Shown here one piece after another: positions 13,601 through 20,555 of a stretch of 40,462 nucleotides of DNA. How positions within the stretch are numbered: the stretch's first letter is position 1; every line of letters begins with the position of its first letter. The stretch comes from Planctomycetaceae bacterium. Its GTDB lineage: Bacteria > Planctomycetota > Planctomycetia > Pirellulales > Pirellulaceae. Where the stretch lies: NCBI GenBank assembly GCA_002862205.1, contig PKCN01000232.1, positions 1 through 40,462 on the forward strand, given 5' to 3'. The notes below the pieces were generated by a model. The model did no database searches. It was given only the letters and a program-made list of their open reading frames with translations, and was not told the DNA's origin. The position numbers and the translations under genes were made by a program.

Positions 13601-16600
13601 CGGATCCACAGGCTTGAGTGATCCAGCCGCCGTGCTTGTTGATGTTTCGGCAACGCTCGGTCAAGAAGAACTGATTGCGGCTTTGGCAAACGCGATTCGT
13701 GATCAGGGGCTTTCCGTGTCAGCGAATGGTGCACAGTTGAGCTTGCCCAATGCAGTTTCTCTGGTTGTCGTGCCCGACCCGGCCTTCACTCCTTCAGCGT
13801 TCACAATTACCGGAACGCCAGGTGTGGGTGCAGGCAATGTTGCTATTACTCTACTGCCGACGGACACCTTTGACGTCATTGCCACCCGCATTGCGGCGGC
13901 GGTGCAGCAAGCCAATGATGCGGGTGATTTGCCCAATGTGACCGCGGTTCCCAAGGGCAGATCCCTGACCATCCTTGGCGGTTTTGTGGGTAACTCCTCC
14001 GGTAATCTCACCGCAGGTGGATTGCCAAACGGTGGAACAATCACCGGGGTCGAGCTTGTGAATGATCTGCTTTATGCAGTCTCGAACACAGGTGGTTTGT
14101 ACGAGATCAACGCTACTGAGTTGAGCGTCAGTAATGGTAATAAAAAGGTCGGTACCTACGTTACGACAGCAACAGACTTGATCGGGATCAATTTTGCCGG
14201 TTTGCGAGCCGGTCCGATGTCCGTTGAAGATGGTCGATTCAGTGAATTCCTGTTTGGTGTTACCAACAATGGTGATATTCATGCCTTCAATACGCAGGGT
14301 GAGTTGCAGCCAATTTTCTCTGGTGGCCGCTCCGTGGTTTCAACGGGCGTTGCAGGGGCGCTTGGGCTCGACTTTGCGACAGTGGACTTCAACCTTTGGC
14401 ATACCACCACAACACGTGGTGGTGATCAGGGGCATGGAATTGATGCGTTGCCAAATGGCACACGTGAAGCGGTTGCTGGTGGCACAAGCCTTGCATTCAA
14501 TTACGAGAACGCAACCTTTGGAGGGAACTTCCCATCCGTTTCAGAACAGCCGGTTACGGAACCGCGTTTAGACGGAACTGCCGTTGCAAGTTCATTCAAC
14601 GTGCCAGGTGGTTCTCGGGGTGCGGTGGAGACCAATCCGTTTAGCCTCGAGCCGTATTCGGCCGCTGATAAGCCGACGTTGTACTACAACTATTTCGCGG
14701 CTAACGATGGTAACGATGATCGTCTTCGTGTTTATGTCATTACAGAGGATGGTGCACAGCATTTGGTGACTTCCAATACAACTGCGCGAGGCGCGGATGT
14801 CGAGGATGATGAGTTTGATGATCCAGCTGAAGAAGGTCAGTACGATGACACTATTGATGTGAAAGTCCAGCAGGCGTTTGACAATAGTGGTTCATGGCGA
14901 CAGGCTCGGGTCGATCTCGGCAGCTTTGCTGGAATGGAAAATTTACAACTGCGAGTCGAGTACTCCACGGGTGGAACTGCTCTGAGTTCCTCGGATGCTC
15001 TGCGGGCTGTGAGTGGAAAAATTCTTGCCAACACCGTTGATCGGGAATTCATTGTTCAAGGGAGTCAGGTCACGGCAGGCGCCGAGACGTTTGTGATGCA
15101 GATGGCCCCAGTCGTTACCGTTCCGTCCGGTAGCCAGCTTGCCGCTCTTTATGTGGATCCTGCCGAAGTAGCATTGCTGACCATCGATGGACAGGAATAT
15201 CTACTCAACGACGGGACCCGAACTCCAACCGTGGACCAGGTCGATGTCGATTTGCTCGCTAATTCCGAGCCTGGCGTTACTTTGGATCAGTTGAGTGCGA
15301 CTGAAATCGCAGTGATTGTCACTGCCACGATCAACGCGAACTTGCCGTCCAATCAGGTGACTTCTGGTGTTGCCATGTCGGATGGTGAAGATGTGCCACC
15401 GGCAGCGGGGCGGAATGACTTTGTCTATGAAGCGACTTCACTGCCGTATTCAGGTGGAAACCTCACCATCGAGGGGGCAGGTCGCCTGGGGACACTGAAT
15501 GGGCTTAATCCACCTACCAATGTTGATGATGTCGATTTGATGCGAGTGAATGTCGCAGCAGGAACAGTGGTCGCGGTCGATCTTGATCTGCTGGCCGATG
15601 ATGTGTCACAAACGCCTATCGATTCCGTCATCCGGTTCTTTGATGCTGCTGGCAATGAATTGACAGGTGTTCCGAATCCTGCAGAAGATACCGTCCAAAT
15701 GACCGCAGCCTCTGATGGATTGATTTACATCGGGTTCAGTGGAATTGGAAACGAGACCTATGATCCCCGGATTGAGGATACTGCCCAGGCTGGACAGATG
15801 GGTACTTACACGGCAACGATCAGCATGACGTTGCCAAGTGCCTACCGTGCCGATGGAAATGTGATTGAGTTTGCAGGTGGTCAACAGGAAATCATCGCTT
15901 CACAACCTGCTTTGTTCGGAGTGGTCGAAGGTGCTCCCTCTGATGCGACCAAGGTGCCTGTCAGCAGATTCATGACAGCTGCGGAAGTTGCAGTTGAGGT
16001 TCAAAGAGCGATCGCAAATCGTTTTGTTGGGGGAGAGATTGACCTCCTTCCAACTTCAGGTGCAAGTGTGCGTCTTCCTGCATTCAGCATTGTGGATGCC
16101 GGACCATTCAACTCTGAAGGTGAGCGGCATGGGGAACAGTTTGCGAGTGGTGCAATTGTTGGTACTCGCGATAACGCGCATGAGGGAATCTATCTCGATG
16201 ACTTTGTGATTGCACCAGCCGAACGCGGTGAGGTTGTTACTGGTTCCAATGTGGTAGACACCGCGTTCGTCACTGATTCGCGGCCCGCGTTCTCGACCCC
16301 AGCTGACCCAACTTCGGGGTTGGTGACCGGGTCCTACAGCGTCGAAATTCGTGATGGTAGTGAGTATGTAAATTCTCTCGACAGCGAGCAGTTCCGAGCA
16401 TTCGATACGAATGAAAGACTGTCGGAATCTGTAACCATCTCGGCATTAGGAGCAGCGGAGATCAGTGACGGTGACACATTTACGCTTTCAGACGGACGTT
16501 CAGAAGTCGTCTTTGAGTTCGAACAGGTCGACTTGGGTAATGGCGTTGCACCGGGCAGAGTGGCTGTGCCGTTCACCCTTGAAAAATTGGATCTGAGCTC

Positions 16601-19600
16601 CGGATTCGAACGCGCAGAAACGGCTGCTGAGGTAGCAAGAAATATTGTCACTGCAGTCAACAGAACCGATGTTCAGGCTGTCCTTCAGATCCCGGCTATG
16701 CTTGCTGGAGGAATCGATAGCCCAGAGGGGAATCGTATTGATCTGGTGGGGGAAGTTGTCGTTGGTAATCCGGTTGGCGTTCTTGCCTCCGTGGATCAGA
16801 CACGTTTCCGCGGTGACCAGAATCGTGTCCGTGAAAGTCAAGGTGTGGTCCTTGTAGAGAACAGTCGCTTCCTGTTCAACGAAGAGCACGGAATCGTGAT
16901 CGATCATGGATTTGCTGCGGAGGTGGATGGACAGATCACACCAGTGGTCACAAGGTACCCTCGAAACCTCGTAGAGTTGAACACCGAGAATCTTGCCAGT
17001 GGTGTTGTCGTGCAAAGCAACGTGTTGGCCTTCAATGATATTGGAGGGCTGAAAATTGTCGGTGTTCCACAGGGTGCCGGAGAAACGTTGCGTGATCCAG
17101 TCTGGTACGATCGAATTGTCAACAACACCATCATTGGTGGAGACATTTCTCCTGGTCGTACTGCGCCGCCTGAGTCGTTTAATGGAATTCTGTTCCCTTC
17201 GGGTGTTGTGTCGTTCGCAGACTCTGTGGTTGATTACGACCCAACCGCCGGCGGAATCCCGCCAATTACCATTCATCAAAATCCTGCCAATGCTCTGGGA
17301 GTTCCCGATGCTCCTGGTATTGGGCCTGAGCCTGATGACGGTACTGAAACCGTGTCACTCGGCTTTGGTGGCACATTGACGTTGCAGTTTGTCGATAACC
17401 TGTTGGCAGGTAACGGTAGTCCTCAGCCGGATCTGGTGGTCTTTGAGTCCGGCGAAATCGAGTCGGTTCTGGTTGAGATCAGTCGCGACGGGACGACATT
17501 CTTTGATGTCGGAGTCGTCGGTGGACTCTCCAACACTTTGGATATTGATGCTTACGGCTTTGGTGTTCAGGACCGCTTCGCTTTTGTGAGGGTGACGGAT
17601 CTCCGTCAAGGCGATCCAAATAGCACCTCTGCAGGAGCTGATATTGATGCGATTGGCGCCATCAGTTCTGCTTCGGTGGAAGCGTATACTCCCAATGGTA
17701 TCGGCGTGGAGTTGACCGGTAATGCGGCCCCTGTTCTGCTCAATAACATCATTTCGAATTCGGATGTTGGCATCGAATTGGACCCGAATTACGACGTCCC
17801 ATTGTTGGGGGGCAATTCCTACTATCGTAATACTCAAAACGTAACGACCGATGCGAGCGTGGGGCAATTTGCTCAGGAATTGACCGACGCCGAAGTCGTG
17901 TTTGTGGGTGCACCGACACTTGTGTTCGCGCCCGCTGCTAATGCCTCGATCATTGACAGTTCCATTGACTCGCTTGAAGACCGGGCAAGTCTGACCACTG
18001 TCAAGAATCCGCTGGGACTTCCACCTTCGCCAATCATTGCTCCAGATTTTGATGTCAACGGCCAGTTACGCGTCGATGACCCCACCGTCCAAACGCCCAA
18101 TGGTCTTGGTGAGCTTGTCTTCAAAGACAGAGGAGCATTTGACCGCGGTGATGTGGTTGGCCCACGAGTGGTTCTGCTAACACCAAGTGCACCAAGTCTG
18201 GGACCTGATGCCGGAGTCGCAGAGGTGAAAGGCGAAATTCCGGGATTCTTCGAAATTCAATTGATTGATGGTATCGCTCCGGCGGACGTTGTTCCCGGTA
18301 CTGGAATCGATGACTACAGCATTTCCAGTCAGTCGGTCTTGTTACTCAAAGATGGCGTGGCACAAGTCGAAGGGCTTGATTACCGCTTTGGTTACCACCC
18401 AAGCACGAACGTCATTCGCCTGACACCAATTGCTGGTGTATGGGAGTCGGCTTCTACCTACGTCATCCGTATGATCGACTCGACAGATGCCATCGTTAGC
18501 GCAAACAAGGGGATTACCTACAGAGATGGCGATCGATTAAATATTATCGACTCTGAAGGCAATACATCGACCTTTGAGTATGAAACAGGCTTGACCCTCA
18601 GTATCAATCCACTGTTGATTGATCTGGGTCTGTCAGACGGTCTTACCATCGCAGTGTTTGATGGTGTTTCAACCGTCACCTTCGAGCTTGATGATGATGA
18701 TGTCAGCGATGAACTCAACACTGCGATTCCAGTTCCAAGTACTGTCGGGATTCTGGCAGCGTCGCTCGCTGATGCAATCAATGCCTCGAGTTTGAATCTG
18801 ACCTCCATCGCTGTTGAAAACTCGGTTCAGTTGCTTGGTTCTGATCCACTTTCCAGTGTCACGCCAAGTAGTGCCCTGATTTCCGTTCAGGGAGAGATCG
18901 GAGTATCACCCGGGTTCGGATTGAGAATTCCGAACGATGGCACTGGTATCTCTGATACGCTGGAAGAAGGTCAGACATTCAGTGTGCGTCAGGGCTCGCT
19001 CAATAACATCACCTTTGAGTTTGATAGTGATAACAATGTCGAAAGCAATGATGCCGGTGTGCCAAACATTGCGATTCCTTTCTCTGAGGTATCGACTCTT
19101 GATGGCCTCGCAGAAGCGATTGCCCTTGCAATCGGTGGTGCCCCGCTCGGACTTGATCCATTCAATGTCGGGTCAGGCCAGATTACGCTTGGGGGAGATG
19201 CCAACTACTCACTTGACCTGAGTCAAACGGTGTTGACCCAAATTGGTGTGCCCGGTGAAGCAGCCAGTACGCCAGTGGTGATCGAAATTGATTCCAGTGA
19301 TGATGAAAATGCATTGGTTATCGCGGCAGCCATTGAAGGAGCAGCGCTCCCCGGAGTGGTTCCGTCGGTCGTTGATCGGCAGATCTTCCTCGAAGGTACA
19401 GCGGGAGTCAGCGGTGTTGGTGCCGTTGAAGTCATTCCTGTCCGTGACGAAGTTGGTAATCTGCTTCAGAGCAATCAAGTCAATGGTCGTACAGAACTGA
19501 TTATCTATGTTGGCGGTGGCTACGACTATGGAGACGCACCAGGTCCCTACTTGACCACAATGGCGGACGGCGGACCACGCCACGGCGTTGAACAGGGTTT

Positions 19601-20531
19601 TGCTCTCTCACCGGTTGGAAGTGATCGGGCGATTACGGCTGACAGCGAGCCACGCTTGGATAACCTTGACGAAGATAATGGCGTGATTGTTACCAGTCCA
19701 CTGCAATCCGGATTCACTGGAAACTTCCAGGTTTCGGTTACCAACGAAGACAATCGTGATTTCTATCTCGATGCCTGGTTCGATTGGGACCGAAGTGGTA
19801 CGTTTGACGCCGACGAGGTGAGCCGATACGGATCCGTATCGGCTCCGGGTATCATCCCGATTTCTGCGGGTGATACGACAATTGGAATCAGTATCCCCAG
19901 CGACAGTGAGATAGGGGAAATCTATTCACGTTTCCGTTTGAGTGAAGTTGCCGATCTGGGACCCAATGGCGATGCTGCATCCGGTGAAGTGGAAGATTGG
20001 GCACTGACAGTCGCAGCGAACCCTTACCAAAATCCGTCGGAGAATACCGACGTCAATGCTTCAGGCGCAACCACTCCGATCGATGGTCTGCAGATTATCA
20101 ATGCTCTGGCACGTAATGGTGGAAGTAGCATCTTCCTTGACGTACTGCCGTTACCCGCGAATCTTCCTACCTATCCAGATGTGAATACTGATGGAAAAAT
20201 CAGTACGTTGGATGCTTTGGGAGTCATCAACTATCTTTCAACACTCTACAACTCCGGTAGCGGTGAGGGAGAAGCAAGTTCCTTTGTGCCCGTTGCTGGG
20301 GGTGTCATGGCATCCGGAGCAACAGTGATTGGCGATGATCTGATCCGCCGCGAGGCTGAGCGGTCAACTGTTGAAACGAATGCGGTAACATCAAAATCGT
20401 CAGTGAGTGTGTTTGATAATCCAGCTGTGGTTGATCTTGAAGATGTCGTTGATTCATTGGCAATCGATGCGGCAAGTGCTCGAGAGGCAGACGAGACAAG
20501 TTCGATTGATGCAATCTTTGCTTCGCTTTGA
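4647..20531 (+). CDS. Giant LEPR-XLL surface protein: pseudo-metzincin, beta-helix, PPC, GEVED and dockerin domains
   Basis: A 5294-residue, strongly acidic predicted exported protein. The ATG at 4647 is preferred over the TTG one codon earlier because AGAGG lies 7 bases upstream. It starts with a basic leader and an LEPR-XLL-type motif, SESLEQRQLLAG (36-47), with no hydrophobic signal peptide. Domains in order: an Ig-like region (about 50-600); a matrixin-like domain with its zinc site lost (about 610-778); a PPC domain (783-906); a beta-helix opened by FYVDKAATSASGN (about 950); a second beta-helix (about 1400-1690); PPC-like domains (about 2090, 2420-2570 and 3590-3730); split beta-propeller-like segments (about 2620-2790 and 3130-3250); recurrent DG...FEF modules; a third beta-helix with a galactose-binding-like insert (about 4065-4510); a GEVED domain (about 4958-5125, ending GEVEDW); and a dockerin pair (DVNASGATTPID, DVNTDGKISTLD) followed by GSGEGEAS. 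Adhesin or matrix function is inference. Confidence 0.93.
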   Translation: MTLRDSSVRNVLRKVDRKTSGRLRDKRRRMERRLLSESLEQRQLLAGPEVSGIQPNEGALLGEGTVLSVSPRELVFQFDDEANLDQSTLSAIRITQAGEGGAFDSATAISDLGTQNALSVEFRAVESGNAGNGIQVQFTANPFSLVTSPTISVTDRVVGIEVSSNPAAETTMQDLISAVSANPSASAMLEVIQVTGSSLSPFGQQIGSGLSLTLQGANSAEAVTDFGTNGDVQVRFVSQTLGPDGLGTELVFEKRNFGGPASPVIVVNGSSIRVQLNSSAANETTAQEFLDSINNDPAASALVSASLQQGNDQVLIGASQALPGVLTLTGVADVAVEPGYIGFGNSSREVVFRFAAPLEDDLYQIDITGSGSGALRNLDGELFQGGTDFSQQFSVNLGPKVAAVVPEPVKRAANGDLEPAVGKIEVHFNNDRLDPVRAVDPAFYALIFTQDTVNNTDDILVSPDSITYNSTTNIVTLDFGSPLSRIVSPDPNSAGFLTGAARLRVGADLISDPGADEYSPYVAPLEVALAPVTEDPGDSFSTAFDVSTVLPNPVSSTETTSVRLTSEIFNATPFELDLPGPDVEGVREIRADDPSRLERTVPLDYLRNGADAVDGISVVQYDFVSSWLGDDPTSPGIEEDRTYFNVISEQQKDRIREVMTHYSEYLGISFIEVEGAPTSDAFMSIAVGDLYGGDETATSGDGGLAVATRDRNGDGIDDLAVMDFQDFDESIDDAFGGEFFRGGMFAVGQLLGYGYADDLPQPVTQSSDFIFNPGTDNEAAFPSVADIVHGQYLYRPDSTDIDLYRFELPASGMLSVETIAERLGNPSLLDSVIRVYELGTDGAFEEIASNDDYFSNDSLVDLEVNAGTYMIGVSARGNADYDPTIEGTGFGGLTEGSYELLLDFRPNMVGGLTDTTGVALDGNGDGRPGDVFNFWFVPSDVNDTFYVDKAATSASGNLGTVSNPFREIDQAIAAATEGTTIRVLGNGGVDGQMETLADNYSYQIGFTSNGMPLPDGTNLDVPKGVRLVIDSGAILKMSRSRIGVGSASLQDQSGASLQVLGTPSIITAGGLPARDSLNAIIPGSVFLTSINDDSIGNGNTAGSNPAAGEWGGIDLRGDLDVQDESRRNTELEGVFLNHIQHADIRYGGGQVLIGGLSVVVSPIDMAVTRPTIINSSVSESADAAIAATPDTFTETRFTDPYYQASGAFTPDYDRVGPHVWGNTVVDNTINGLFIRVRTRAGDVLETISTSARFDDGDIPIVLTETLQIEGTAGGPVLQSTAPSSLLVRLSDTPVGDVPVGTYEYRITNVDANGLESASSLPTVTIALTTTAGIQLDQLPAVSSGSDYVGRRLYRAEITPVPGGDDIVGDFLLVQELNATDTVAVDRAASGTTVLSTEDSVLRSRLDASLVIDPGTVVKIDGSRIEARFGGNLIAEGNPGVPVVFTSLEDQRYGGGGTFNTNDRPEEATLSPGDWGGIYIGQTASASIDQAVIAGAGGTTRIEGGFASFNAVEVQQADLRLANTRLELNADGRGQDNGDRVGRADNGDATIFVRASQPVILNNEFIDNGAAAISIDINSFSASEVFDPGRATGGIDATRIAGNSGPLVEGNAIQDNELNGMIVRGGQLATAGVLDDVDIVHVVRDAIEVPNKHIYGGLRLESDARGSLIVKFESAENENAGLVIGGSLLSGDNEFRDIADRIGGSLQMLGHPDFPVVLTTLADDTVGAGFTLDGKSQRDTNGDGIAFDDLVNGGVGGLPVLPTGPEVNRGLTIDNDVDINLPGYFEATIADGGDINTPDSGVTVEDLSTSTILVSQNYIFKYNTYVTTATGVELLSDTDMTQPATLIADDVVESRGTFAGPNGLVSWTVTSSFEDGISRLTSVLDLDSGQTTLGDIQVVSYLDEDVGLPGDDILVTTGTPGAEGFRAFTIDTALRVGFSHGGHYIEDGVNLVNASYTGWAADQWAELETAIAAGTQTFSIAGDIDLTDLPASADPVFGQKYGPNDATTGFAWNTDAISTTATITNFLELLSRDPAVAPPLFDFEAGLWDGVVVREGADDRNVAAFAESEPVRFGFVDTNAIPGQSQYLGEIAPNTQSGDENRRLGFIVNGAVTQRDDLDVYSFVAESGTEVFLDIDMTGSQLDSVIELINANGVVLASSNDSILAETNEAAVYTDPSINSDSAQQLTVVGQPLPVQRVTIDQSIDDATEGDLLLTLSGFEDAVVVPVEDFQLNPAAAVRAAMIAAYPDELGTTVSTLLEREATDDFVIQLEFDDQQFTADTLPDITVDGTSVVGAVVTGSAAETLLLSQLQDDYSTNVRDAGFRVRLPGELGTRNLYHVRVRSSNTTDPLDFATLNDPSLVRDGLTSGSYEMQIRLQEENERAGTQIRLSDVRFATTGLQIIGQPLHSPLLGEDYETTASNESLAEAQPLGLHNVAGDLIAPSGPLQSDQLAKSFSGRIDSATDVDWYRFDVTYENITRDDAALYLSTVFDLDYASGFARADMALYVFNGRGELVLMGNDSNIADDLPASAVGNSTEDLSRGSAAVEDPFIGAAELEEGTYFVAVSNQQQVPLPLDQFFNANSLNPLLRVEPIDSVKRIVEDRIGSVGGGTGDNTETPVLFDDAAIQTHSFDDTLVYVNTATGLLLVNPATGAQYGTVGGLGGQIDDIAFRANGELFGYTASGGTDDSTEYVRIDTGDGSLTVIGLTGMETRHRGTDPEEPLLTEVSNDGFQVNAISIRDFQGAERGFLVGERASLQLGLDYIENILYEFDDATGEILGQTADIPVTDAGAGTVPREIGQINTLPDAPFANQLGITNATEVGSNGVAVPSLVDGDNFTLSNVTDFVTFEFDQDFTLVADGSQPVRDGDAVVIDGVKFEFGTAQRLQLTEVAPTGLLSEGTTISIEGAEGVTTFEFVRLGDPAEDNVGIAIVDSIGTPLTADQITLDLVAQINLNLPDVEVIAADSEVHFSEPAISLTALGPGVSILGSTGLSDPAAVLVDVSATLGQEELIAALANAIRDQGLSVSANGAQLSLPNAVSLVVVPDPAFTPSAFTITGTPGVGAGNVAITLLPTDTFDVIATRIAAAVQQANDAGDLPNVTAVPKGRSLTILGGFVGNSSGNLTAGGLPNGGTITGVELVNDLLYAVSNTGGLYEINATELSVSNGNKKVGTYVTTATDLIGINFAGLRAGPMSVEDGRFSEFLFGVTNNGDIHAFNTQGELQPIFSGGRSVVSTGVAGALGLDFATVDFNLWHTTTTRGGDQGHGIDALPNGTREAVAGGTSLAFNYENATFGGNFPSVSEQPVTEPRLDGTAVASSFNVPGGSRGAVETNPFSLEPYSAADKPTLYYNYFAANDGNDDRLRVYVITEDGAQHLVTSNTTARGADVEDDEFDDPAEEGQYDDTIDVKVQQAFDNSGSWRQARVDLGSFAGMENLQLRVEYSTGGTALSSSDALRAVSGKILANTVDREFIVQGSQVTAGAETFVMQMAPVVTVPSGSQLAALYVDPAEVALLTIDGQEYLLNDGTRTPTVDQVDVDLLANSEPGVTLDQLSATEIAVIVTATINANLPSNQVTSGVAMSDGEDVPPAAGRNDFVYEATSLPYSGGNLTIEGAGRLGTLNGLNPPTNVDDVDLMRVNVAAGTVVAVDLDLLADDVSQTPIDSVIRFFDAAGNELTGVPNPAEDTVQMTAASDGLIYIGFSGIGNETYDPRIEDTAQAGQMGTYTATISMTLPSAYRADGNVIEFAGGQQEIIASQPALFGVVEGAPSDATKVPVSRFMTAAEVAVEVQRAIANRFVGGEIDLLPTSGASVRLPAFSIVDAGPFNSEGERHGEQFASGAIVGTRDNAHEGIYLDDFVIAPAERGEVVTGSNVVDTAFVTDSRPAFSTPADPTSGLVTGSYSVEIRDGSEYVNSLDSEQFRAFDTNERLSESVTISALGAAEISDGDTFTLSDGRSEVVFEFEQVDLGNGVAPGRVAVPFTLEKLDLSSGFERAETAAEVARNIVTAVNRTDVQAVLQIPAMLAGGIDSPEGNRIDLVGEVVVGNPVGVLASVDQTRFRGDQNRVRESQGVVLVENSRFLFNEEHGIVIDHGFAAEVDGQITPVVTRYPRNLVELNTENLASGVVVQSNVLAFNDIGGLKIVGVPQGAGETLRDPVWYDRIVNNTIIGGDISPGRTAPPESFNGILFPSGVVSFADSVVDYDPTAGGIPPITIHQNPANALGVPDAPGIGPEPDDGTETVSLGFGGTLTLQFVDNLLAGNGSPQPDLVVFESGEIESVLVEISRDGTTFFDVGVVGGLSNTLDIDAYGFGVQDRFAFVRVTDLRQGDPNSTSAGADIDAIGAISSASVEAYTPNGIGVELTGNAAPVLLNNIISNSDVGIELDPNYDVPLLGGNSYYRNTQNVTTDASVGQFAQELTDAEVVFVGAPTLVFAPAANASIIDSSIDSLEDRASLTTVKNPLGLPPSPIIAPDFDVNGQLRVDDPTVQTPNGLGELVFKDRGAFDRGDVVGPRVVLLTPSAPSLGPDAGVAEVKGEIPGFFEIQLIDGIAPADVVPGTGIDDYSISSQSVLLLKDGVAQVEGLDYRFGYHPSTNVIRLTPIAGVWESASTYVIRMIDSTDAIVSANKGITYRDGDRLNIIDSEGNTSTFEYETGLTLSINPLLIDLGLSDGLTIAVFDGVSTVTFELDDDDVSDELNTAIPVPSTVGILAASLADAINASSLNLTSIAVENSVQLLGSDPLSSVTPSSALISVQGEIGVSPGFGLRIPNDGTGISDTLEEGQTFSVRQGSLNNITFEFDSDNNVESNDAGVPNIAIPFSEVSTLDGLAEAIALAIGGAPLGLDPFNVGSGQITLGGDANYSLDLSQTVLTQIGVPGEAASTPVVIEIDSSDDENALVIAAAIEGAALPGVVPSVVDRQIFLEGTAGVSGVGAVEVIPVRDEVGNLLQSNQVNGRTELIIYVGGGYDYGDAPGPYLTTMADGGPRHGVEQGFALSPVGSDRAITADSEPRLDNLDEDNGVIVTSPLQSGFTGNFQVSVTNEDNRDFYLDAWFDWDRSGTFDADEVSRYGSVSAPGIIPISAGDTTIGISIPSDSEIGEIYSRFRLSEVADLGPNGDAASGEVEDWALTVAANPYQNPSENTDVNASGATTPIDGLQIINALARNGGSSIFLDVLPLPANLPTYPDVNTDGKISTLDALGVINYLSTLYNSGSGEGEASSFVPVAGGVMASGATVIGDDLIRREAERSTVETNAVTSKSSVSVFDNPAVVDLEDVVDSLAIDAASAREADETSSIDAIFASL
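6477..6980 (+). other. Degenerate metzincin (matrixin-like) domain inside the giant protein
   Basis: The segment has the layout of a matrixin-type protease: a first strand (ISVVQYDF), YFNVISEQQKDRIREVM with the long first helix, ISFIEVEG, an acidic calcium-like loop (DRNGDGIDD) and then a second helix. Where an active metzincin reads HExGHxLGxxH, this protein reads F-A-V-G-Q-L-L-G-Y-G-Y (residues 745-755). The spacing and the Gly residues are kept, but all three His ligands and the catalytic Glu are replaced. It is therefore predicted to be non-catalytic. Confidence 0.65.
13220..13990 (+). repeat. Recurrent 'DG…FEF' beta/alpha modules, first cluster
   Basis: Consecutive related modules inside the giant protein. 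Each begins with a beta pair of the type DGDxxxxxDGxxxxFEF (for example DGDAVVIDGVKFEFG, then EGTTISIEGAEGVTTFEF). An extended strand follows, then a helix-like stretch LAxAIxxA or VAQINLNLP, and a closing I/L-x-L-x-G strand. Another nearby unit keeps only the helix and last strand (IATRIAAAVQQAND…LTILGGF). Similar modules recur at 16450-16770 and 18520-19480. I do not recognise a named family. Confidence 0.55.
16450..16770 (+). repeat. 'DG…FEF' module, isolated copy
   Basis: DGDTFTLSDGRSEVVFEFEQ is followed by VAVPFTLEKLD, a helix TAAEVARNIVTAVNR and the closing strand NRIDLVGEV. It matches the pattern of the modules at 13220-13990 and 18520-19480 in order and spacing, and lies directly before the third beta-helix of the giant protein. 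Confidence 0.55.
18520..19480 (+). repeat. 'DG…FEF' modules, second cluster
   Basis: At least three successive copies. The first begins DGDRLNIIDSEGNTSTFEYE. The second begins SDGLTIAVFDGVSTVTFELD and continues with ILAASLADAINASS and SVQLLG. The third begins EEGQTFSVRQG…ITFEFDSD and continues with NIAIPFSEVSTLDGLAEAIA and QITLGG. A truncated unit lacking the first strands follows (VIEIDSSDDENALVIAAAIE…QIFLEG). They lead into the GEVED domain. Confidence 0.6.
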
Positions 20532-20555
20532 TTCGCTTTGCTTCGCTTTGATTCG
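20521..20555. repeat. 10/20-bp tandem repeat spanning the stop codon of the giant gene
   Basis: Three and a half copies of a 10-bp unit, (C/A)TTCGCTTTG, in alternating C/A versions, so the exact period is 20 bp. The TGA stop of the giant gene (20529-20531) lies inside the first copies. Slippage here would move or remove the C-terminal residues of the protein. Confidence 0.8.

Noticed and set aside
12405-13664. Long antisense open frame (419 codons) inside the giant gene
   Set aside because: It lies opposite a continuous, domain-rich coding frame. Its translation has no recognisable motif, and it arises because Asp, Val and Ile codons of the sense strand rarely give stops on the other strand.
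16500-17279. Antisense open frame of 259 codons inside the giant gene
   Set aside because: Same reason: the sense strand encodes a DG…FEF module and a beta-helix without interruption, and the antisense product looks random.
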